Below, in pieces: positions 6,830-10,212 of a stretch of DNA of 10,212 nt. This DNA is from Myxococcales bacterium. Its GTDB lineage: Bacteria; Myxococcota; Polyangia; Fen-1088. Positions within the stretch are counted from its first letter, which is position 1; the number at the start of each line of letters is the position of its first letter. Under the pieces are notes generated by a model that saw nothing but the letters and a program-made list of their open reading frames with translations, ran no database searches and was not told the origin of the DNA. The stretch lies in NCBI GenBank assembly GCA_003159055.1, contig PMLH01000494.1:1-10212 (forward strand). Reading direction: 5' to 3'. The position numbers and the translations under genes are program-made.

Positions 6830-6845
6830 ATCATGCGGGCATGAT
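6830..6845. promoter_or_regulatory. perfect inverted repeat ATCATGC-GG-GCATGAT upstream of the activator gene
   Basis: Two 7-bp arms around a 2-bp spacer form an operator-like palindrome centred about 72 bp upstream of ATG 6765. A third copy of the arm (GCATGAT) lies at 6762-6768, at the start codon, inside a smaller palindrome (GGCAT-G-ATGCC, 6761-6771). The layout would suit autoregulation by the Fis-type domain of the activator, but the owner is unknown. If translation began at ATG 6834, the palindrome would span that start, so it also favours the shorter protein. Confidence 0.4.
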
Positions 6846-6906
6846 CACACGGCCCGGGAGTACGATCTGCTTCGCCGCTTTCTGGCAGCGCTCCAGATCC
6901 AGGTCT

Positions 6907-7404
6907 CTATTTGCCGAGCTCGCGTTTGCCCATCTTCGAGTCCAGATACCAGATGCCCCCGCCTTGCTCGCCCACGGCTCGGAGTTGGTCGAGGATCTGC
7001 CCCACGTTCGCCTCTTCCTCTACTTGCTCGGTGACATACCACTGCAAGGTGATCTCGCTAGCGTAGTCCTTTTCGGCACGAGACAATTCGAAGAGCGCGC
7101 CGATCTTGGCGGTGTTGGACTTCTCGTGATCAAGGATCTTGTCGAACATCTGGGTGATACTGCCGAACTCCGCAGGCGGCGCAGCGATGGCGCCGAGCTC
7201 CAGGTGGCCGCAGCGGTCGAGCAGGAAGGAGACCAACTTCATGGCGTGCGCGGTTTCTTCCTGCGCCTGCACGCGCAGCCAGTGTGCGAAACCGCGGAAG
7301 CTCTTCGCCTCGCAATGGGCGCTCATCGCCAAATAGAGCTGAGCGGAGTATTGTTCGATGTTGATTTGCGCGTTGAGGGCGTCCTGGATCTTCTTGCTGA
7401 TCAT
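6907..7404 (-). CDS. ftnA: non-heme ferritin (iron storage)
   Basis: The protein has 165 residues, the same size as E. coli FtnA, which it matches along its whole length. It assembles into a 24-subunit cytoplasmic shell that oxidises Fe(II) and stores Fe(III) mineral. All ferroxidase residues fall at the E. coli positions: Glu17, Glu50, His53, Glu94, Gln127 and Glu130, with Tyr24. Conserved blocks include NIEQYSAQLYLAMSA, QAQEETAHAMKL and LQWYVTEQVEEE. Lack of Met-based haem sites and presence of the third iron-site residues separate it from bacterioferritin. Start ATG 7404 has GGAG six bases upstream. It is read divergently from thyA across a 143-bp spacer in which no convincing promoter or Fur-type box is seen, and it lies 141 bp upstream of the activator on the same strand. 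Confidence 0.95.
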   Translation of the reverse strand: MISKKIQDALNAQINIEQYSAQLYLAMSAHCEAKSFRGFAHWLRVQAQEETAHAMKLVSFLLDRCGHLELGAIAAPPAEFGSITQMFDKILDHEKSNTAKIGALFELSRAEKDYASEITLQWYVTEQVEEEANVGQILDQLRAVGEQGGGIWYLDSKMGKRELGK

Positions 7405-7547
7405 GGTCGTCTCCGATGGATGTTTGGGCGAAGCCTAGCATGGGCGCGCGCAGAAATGGTTGACGCCAAAAACAGGCGGACCTGCGTGGAACGCCTTGGG
7501 GTGGACGATGCCCTCCCCCCTGCGCTAGGAAGTGGCAGAGAACCCTC

Positions 7548-8414
7548 ATGAAGGCCTACCTAGACATCGTCCGTCGACTCCTCGAGCAAGGGATCAGAAA
7601 GCCAAACCGCACCGGCGTCGAAGCACTGACGCTGCCCGGGGCCATGTTCGAACACGATCTCGGGGCCGGGTTTCCTCTGCTGACGACCAAGTCGGTGCCT
7701 TTTCGCCTCGTCGCTTCGGAGCTGGAGTTCTTCATCAAGGGGATCACCGACAAGGAGTGGCTGCGCTCTCGAAACAACCACATCTGGGACGAATGGTGCA
7801 GTCCCGAGCGCGTGCCCTACGGACACGATGACGAGACACGTGCCAAGATGACGGCAGAGCGCGAGCTGGGGCCGATCTACGGTTGGCAGTGGCGGCATTT
7901 CGGCGCCGAATACGTCGCGCACGACCAGCCTCCGCGTGGACAAGGGATCGATCAACTGCGCAACCTGGTCGAGAAGCTTAGATCCAATCCGAACGATCGA
8001 CGGATGCTGGTTTCGGCATGGAACCCCGTCGATTTTCACCGCATGGCGCTTCCGCCCTGCCACTACGGGTTCCAGGTGACCGTCCTCGACGGCAAGCTGA
8101 ACCTGATGTGGAACCAGCGCAGCGTCGACGTTGCGCTGGGCTTGCCCTTCAACATCGCCAGCTACGCCTTGCTGCTGCACCTGCTCGCCCGCGAGACGGG
8201 GCTTGGGGAAGGGCGCCTGGTGGGCTTTCTGGCCGACACGCATATCTACGTCAATCACGTCGAGGGCATGCGACTGCAGCTGCAGCGCGAGCCGTATCCG
8301 CACCCGAGAATCGTCACCGAAGGTGCACGCGAGATATTCTCCTGGAGCTACCAGCAGTCGCGGGTGGAGGGCTACCGCCACCACCCCAAGATCGCCTTCG
8401 AGATCGCCGTCTAG
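7548..8414 (+). CDS. thyA: thymidylate synthase
   Basis: The protein has 288 residues and makes dTMP from dUMP and methylenetetrahydrofolate, releasing dihydrofolate. Catalytic residues match E. coli ThyA with a constant offset after an insert: Arg21, Glu58, Trp80, Tyr111, paired phosphate-binding Arg151/Arg152, nucleophile Cys171 in PPCHYGFQ, QRSVD (190-194), Asn202, and HIYVNH with His232 and Tyr234. It is 24 residues longer than the 264-residue E. coli enzyme. About 17 extra residues fall between IWDEW (79-83) and LGPIYG (107-112), and about 8 after WRHFGA. The C-terminus EIAV fits the loop that closes over the active site. Start ATG 7548 gives the standard MKAYLDIVRRLL opening, although no strong ribosome site is seen (AGGAAG at 7527 is too far). 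The folA gene follows after 9 bp. Confidence 0.97.
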   Translation: MKAYLDIVRRLLEQGIRKPNRTGVEALTLPGAMFEHDLGAGFPLLTTKSVPFRLVASELEFFIKGITDKEWLRSRNNHIWDEWCSPERVPYGHDDETRAKMTAERELGPIYGWQWRHFGAEYVAHDQPPRGQGIDQLRNLVEKLRSNPNDRRMLVSAWNPVDFHRMALPPCHYGFQVTVLDGKLNLMWNQRSVDVALGLPFNIASYALLLHLLARETGLGEGRLVGFLADTHIYVNHVEGMRLQLQREPYPHPRIVTEGAREIFSWSYQQSRVEGYRHHPKIAFEIAV

Positions 8415-8423
8415 GACCACCCC

Positions 8424-8933
8424 ATGACCCAAATCATCATCATCGCTGCCGTGGCCGACAACGGCGTGATTGGCCGGAAGAACGACATCCCCTGGCGCAT
8501 CAGCGAGGATTTCAAGCGCTTCAAGCGCCTGACCCTCGGGCACCCGTGCATCATGGGCGACGCAACTTACGAATCGCTGCCGTCCCGTCCCTTGCGGGAC
8601 CGCGAGAACATCGTGCTCACGTTGAATCCCGACTACCGACCGCCGGGCGTCACGCTGTTTCACGACTTCGACGAAGCGATCGCCTATGTGCGCACCCGGG
8701 GCGAAGAGAAAGCGTTCATCACAGGGGGCGCAACCATCTACCGCCTGGCGATGAAGGTGGCCGATGTGTTGGACCTGACGCGGGTCCATCGCACCTTCGA
8801 GGGTGACGTTCGCTTCCCCGACTATGACCCGAACGCGTGGGAGCGCTTCTTCGAAGAAACCCACGAGGGCATCGACAGCGTGAGCCAGCAACCGGTGCGC
8901 TTCACGTACGAGACGTATCGGCGACGCAGGTAG
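8424..8933 (+). CDS. folA: dihydrofolate reductase
   Basis: The protein has 169 residues. It reduces the dihydrofolate made by ThyA back to tetrahydrofolate with NADPH; the gene lies 9 bp after thyA, so the operon encodes both halves of the dTMP cycle. Family marks: IAAVADNGVIG (Met20-loop region), DIPW (21-24), catalytic acid Asp29 in ISEDFKRF, substrate-carboxylate Arg60 in RPLRDRENIV, nucleotide-loop FITGGATIY (98-106), Thr119, and FPDY near the C-terminus. One residue is odd: the near-invariant IMGR(K/H)T motif reads IMGDAT here (Asp46 for E. coli Arg44, a residue near the NADPH 2'-phosphate). The frame is otherwise intact. Start ATG 8424 lacks a clear Shine-Dalgarno; translation may depend on thyA. 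Confidence 0.95.
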   Translation: MTQIIIIAAVADNGVIGRKNDIPWRISEDFKRFKRLTLGHPCIMGDATYESLPSRPLRDRENIVLTLNPDYRPPGVTLFHDFDEAIAYVRTRGEEKAFITGGATIYRLAMKVADVLDLTRVHRTFEGDVRFPDYDPNAWERFFEETHEGIDSVSQQPVRFTYETYRRRR

Positions 8934-8941
8934 TCTGCGGA

Positions 8942-8964
8942 GGCCCTGGATGCACCCCATGGCC
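8942..8964 (+). terminator. imperfect hairpin after folA
   Basis: GGCCCTGG (8942-8949) can pair with CCATGGCC (8957-8964) around a 7-base loop, with a single C/T mismatch, eight bases past the folA stop. No T-tract follows, so it may be a weak or factor-assisted terminator, or simply a 3'-end structure separating thyA-folA from miaB. Confidence 0.25.
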
Positions 8965-8977
8965 ACACCGATCAGGA

Positions 8978-8986
8978 TGCTATAAG
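8978..8986 (+). promoter_or_regulatory. extended -10 promoter element in front of miaB
   Basis: TGC-TATAAG matches the extended -10 pattern (TGn followed by TATAAT with one mismatch). It is the most AT-rich spot in the folA-miaB gap. No -35 hexamer is visible 17 bp upstream, as is tolerated for extended -10 promoters. Transcription would begin about seven bases later, at or next to the miaB ATG (8994). Confidence 0.4.
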
Positions 8987-8993
8987 AAGACCG

Positions 8994-10212
8994 ATGCCCA
9001 CGGTCTACGTTGAAACCTACGGCTGCCAGATGAATGTCGCCGACACCGAAATGGTGCTCGGGCTTTTGCAGCAGGCCGGCTACCAGCGCACCTTGGATCC
9101 GTCGGGCGCGGACGTCATTTTGATCAACACCTGTGCCGTGCGCGAACGGGCCGTCGAACGCGTGCGCGGCCGGGCGAGCGCGTTGGCGCAGTTCAAGGCG
9201 CAGCACAAAGCCGGCGGCAAGCGCGTGGTGCTGGGGATCACCGGCTGCATGGCCGAGCACCTGCGCGACGAGCTGCATGAGAAAGCTCCCTACGTCGACT
9301 TGGTGGTCGGCCCCGACGGCTACCGGCGGTTGCCCGAGCACATCGAACGTGCACGCGCGGGCGAGGTCGTGCAAGACACTGCGCTCGATCCGCACGAAAC
9401 CTACGAGGGATTGGATCCGTCGCGCACCATGACCGGCGGCGTGACCGGACACGTGGCCATCCAACGCGGGTGCGACCGGTTCTGCACCTTCTGCGTGGTA
9501 CCGTTCACGCGCGGACGCGAACGCGAAACGTCGCCCGAAGAAGTCGTGCGCCAGGTGCGCGGGTTGGCCGAAGCCGGGTTTCGCGAGGTGCAGCTGGTCG
9601 GCCAGACCGTCAATTCATACCGCTTCCGGCAAGGCGAGCGCGAGGTTGGCTTCGCAGCGCTGCTGCGCCAGGTTGCTGCCGTCGACGGCATTGACCGGAT
9701 TCGCTTCGTGTCGCCCTACCCGCTCGATTTCAGCGCCGAGGTGATCGCGGCCATGGCCGAGCTGCCCAAGGTTTGCAGGCACGTCCACCTGCCGCTGCAA
9801 TCCGCGGCCGATCCGGTGCTGGAGCGCATGCGCCGGGGCTACACCTTCGCCCAATACCGCGACCTCACCGCAGCCCTGCGCAAGGCCATGCCCGAAATCG
9901 CCATCACCACCGATTTCTTGGTCGGGTTCTGCGGCGAGACCGACGCGGACTTCGAAGAAACCTGCCGAGCCCAGCTAGAGATCCGCTTCGACAACGCCTT
10001 CATGTTCGCCTATTCCGAACGCAAGGGCACGCTGGCCGCGCGCAAGCTGCCCGACGATGTCGCGCCCGAGCTGAAACAGCAGCGTCTGGCCCACATCATC
10101 GAAGAACAGCGCAAGATCACCGCCGAGATCTACGCCGCGCAGGTCGGCCGCCGCGAACGCGTGCTGTGCGAATCGCTGTCGCGACGGAAGGCCACCGAGC
10201 TGCTCGGCCGCA
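8994..10212 (+). CDS. miaB: tRNA-2-methylthio-N6-dimethylallyladenosine synthase MiaB (partial, cut by right edge)
   Basis: 406 residues are visible, with no stop before the edge; some 40-60 more are expected. MiaB is a cytosolic radical-SAM enzyme that adds a methylthio group to i6A37 in tRNAs reading U-initial codons. Domains in order: UPF0004 N-terminal domain with the three cluster Cys 11 (ETYGCQMN), 47 (NTCAVRE) and 85 (TGCMAE); radical-SAM core with CxxxCxxC at 160, 164 and 167 (RGCDRFCTFCVVP) and PRGRE-like FTRGRERE; HVHLPLQS; TDFLVGF; AYSERKGT; then the start of the TRAM RNA-binding domain (from about ITAEIYAAQVGRR). Small departures from the usual motifs are GQTVNSY (usually GQNVNSY), QSAAD (QSGSD) and GFCGET (GFPGET). 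Start ATG 8994 gives the normal MPTVYVETYGCQ opening; only a weak AAGAAG lies upstream. Confidence 0.95.
   Translation, partial: MPTVYVETYGCQMNVADTEMVLGLLQQAGYQRTLDPSGADVILINTCAVRERAVERVRGRASALAQFKAQHKAGGKRVVLGITGCMAEHLRDELHEKAPYVDLVVGPDGYRRLPEHIERARAGEVVQDTALDPHETYEGLDPSRTMTGGVTGHVAIQRGCDRFCTFCVVPFTRGRERETSPEEVVRQVRGLAEAGFREVQLVGQTVNSYRFRQGEREVGFAALLRQVAAVDGIDRIRFVSPYPLDFSAEVIAAMAELPKVCRHVHLPLQSAADPVLERMRRGYTFAQYRDLTAALRKAMPEIAITTDFLVGFCGETDADFEETCRAQLEIRFDNAFMFAYSERKGTLAARKLPDDVAPELKQQRLAHIIEEQRKITAEIYAAQVGRRERVLCESLSRRKATELLGR

Noticed and set aside
6766..6834. Longer activator starting at ATG 6834, adding a hydrophobic 23-residue N-terminus
   Set aside because: A hydrophobic leader makes little sense on a cytosolic DNA-binding protein, there is no ribosome site, and the palindrome at 6830-6845 would overlap the start. 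It is not fully excluded.
7460..7465. TTGACG resembling a -35 element upstream of thyA
   Set aside because: No -10 hexamer is found at 16-18 bp spacing (TGCGTG there), so it is not called a promoter.
6622..7941. Extra copies of GCGTGGAC at 6622-6629 and 7934-7941
   Set aside because: Both are single copies inside well-defined coding sequence (activator and thyA), and about one chance copy is expected in a window of this size and GC content.
9094..9423. Direct repeat TTGGATCCGTCG within miaB (near 9094 and 9412)
   Set aside because: Both copies encode LDPS in an otherwise normal miaB reading frame. This looks like coincidence, not a mobile or regulatory repeat.
7560..9464. A 634-codon open frame on the minus strand across thyA, folA and the start of miaB
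   Set aside because: It lies wholly antisense to three clearly identified genes, has no recognisable domain and spans two intergenic gaps. Long antisense frames are expected at this GC content.

Overview
The window is high-GC DNA with long shadow reading frames on both strands. It reads like a chromosomal segment of a myxobacterium (Myxococcota), probably of the Polyangia/Sorangiineae type. The grounds are a PknB-type Ser/Thr kinase with a single membrane span and a Pro-rich tail, an FHA-domain sigma-54 activator beside it, a TPR-PEGA envelope protein, and a lipoprotein whose mature N-terminus (CEAILGIKD) is followed by a long GTGG-type linker and LamG-like modules. All of these are typical of that group. 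The taxonomic call is inference; no rRNA or phylogenetic marker was compared. No tRNA, rRNA, CRISPR array, insertion sequence or attachment site is seen.

Left and centre (minus strand, read from about 7404 down to 259). A ferritin gene (7404 to 6907) is followed after 141 bp by a four-gene signalling and envelope cluster. Its members are an FHA-AAA+-Fis sigma-54 activator (6765 to 5356), a transmembrane Ser/Thr kinase (5359 to 3986), a TPR-PEGA periplasmic/membrane protein (3767 to 2577) and a secreted LamG lipoprotein (2580 to 259). The cluster is two translationally coupled pairs. Regulator/kinase and TPR-PEGA/lipoprotein each overlap by four bases (GTGA), each with a strong AGGAGG Shine-Dalgarno inside the end of the upstream gene. 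The pairs are separated by a 218-bp spacer that begins with three tandem TGA stops and an array of three GCGTGGAC half-sites. A natural reading is that the kinase senses something through its extracytoplasmic tail, the FHA domain of the activator binds a phosphothreonine, and the envelope genes are among the outputs. That chain is inference.

Right (plus strand, 7548 to the end). thyA (thymidylate synthase) and folA (dihydrofolate reductase) form a two-gene operon with a 9-bp gap and together complete the dTMP/folate cycle. After 60 bp comes miaB (tRNA methylthiotransferase), which runs off the right edge. The DHFR has Asp in place of the near-invariant NADPH-binding Arg of the GRxT motif. ThyA has extra residues compared with the E. 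coli form. miaB may be transcribed as a leaderless message.

The leftmost 258 bp hold a possible C-terminal tail of a plus-strand gene (1-63), a hairpin just past the lipoprotein stop, and otherwise nothing recognisable.
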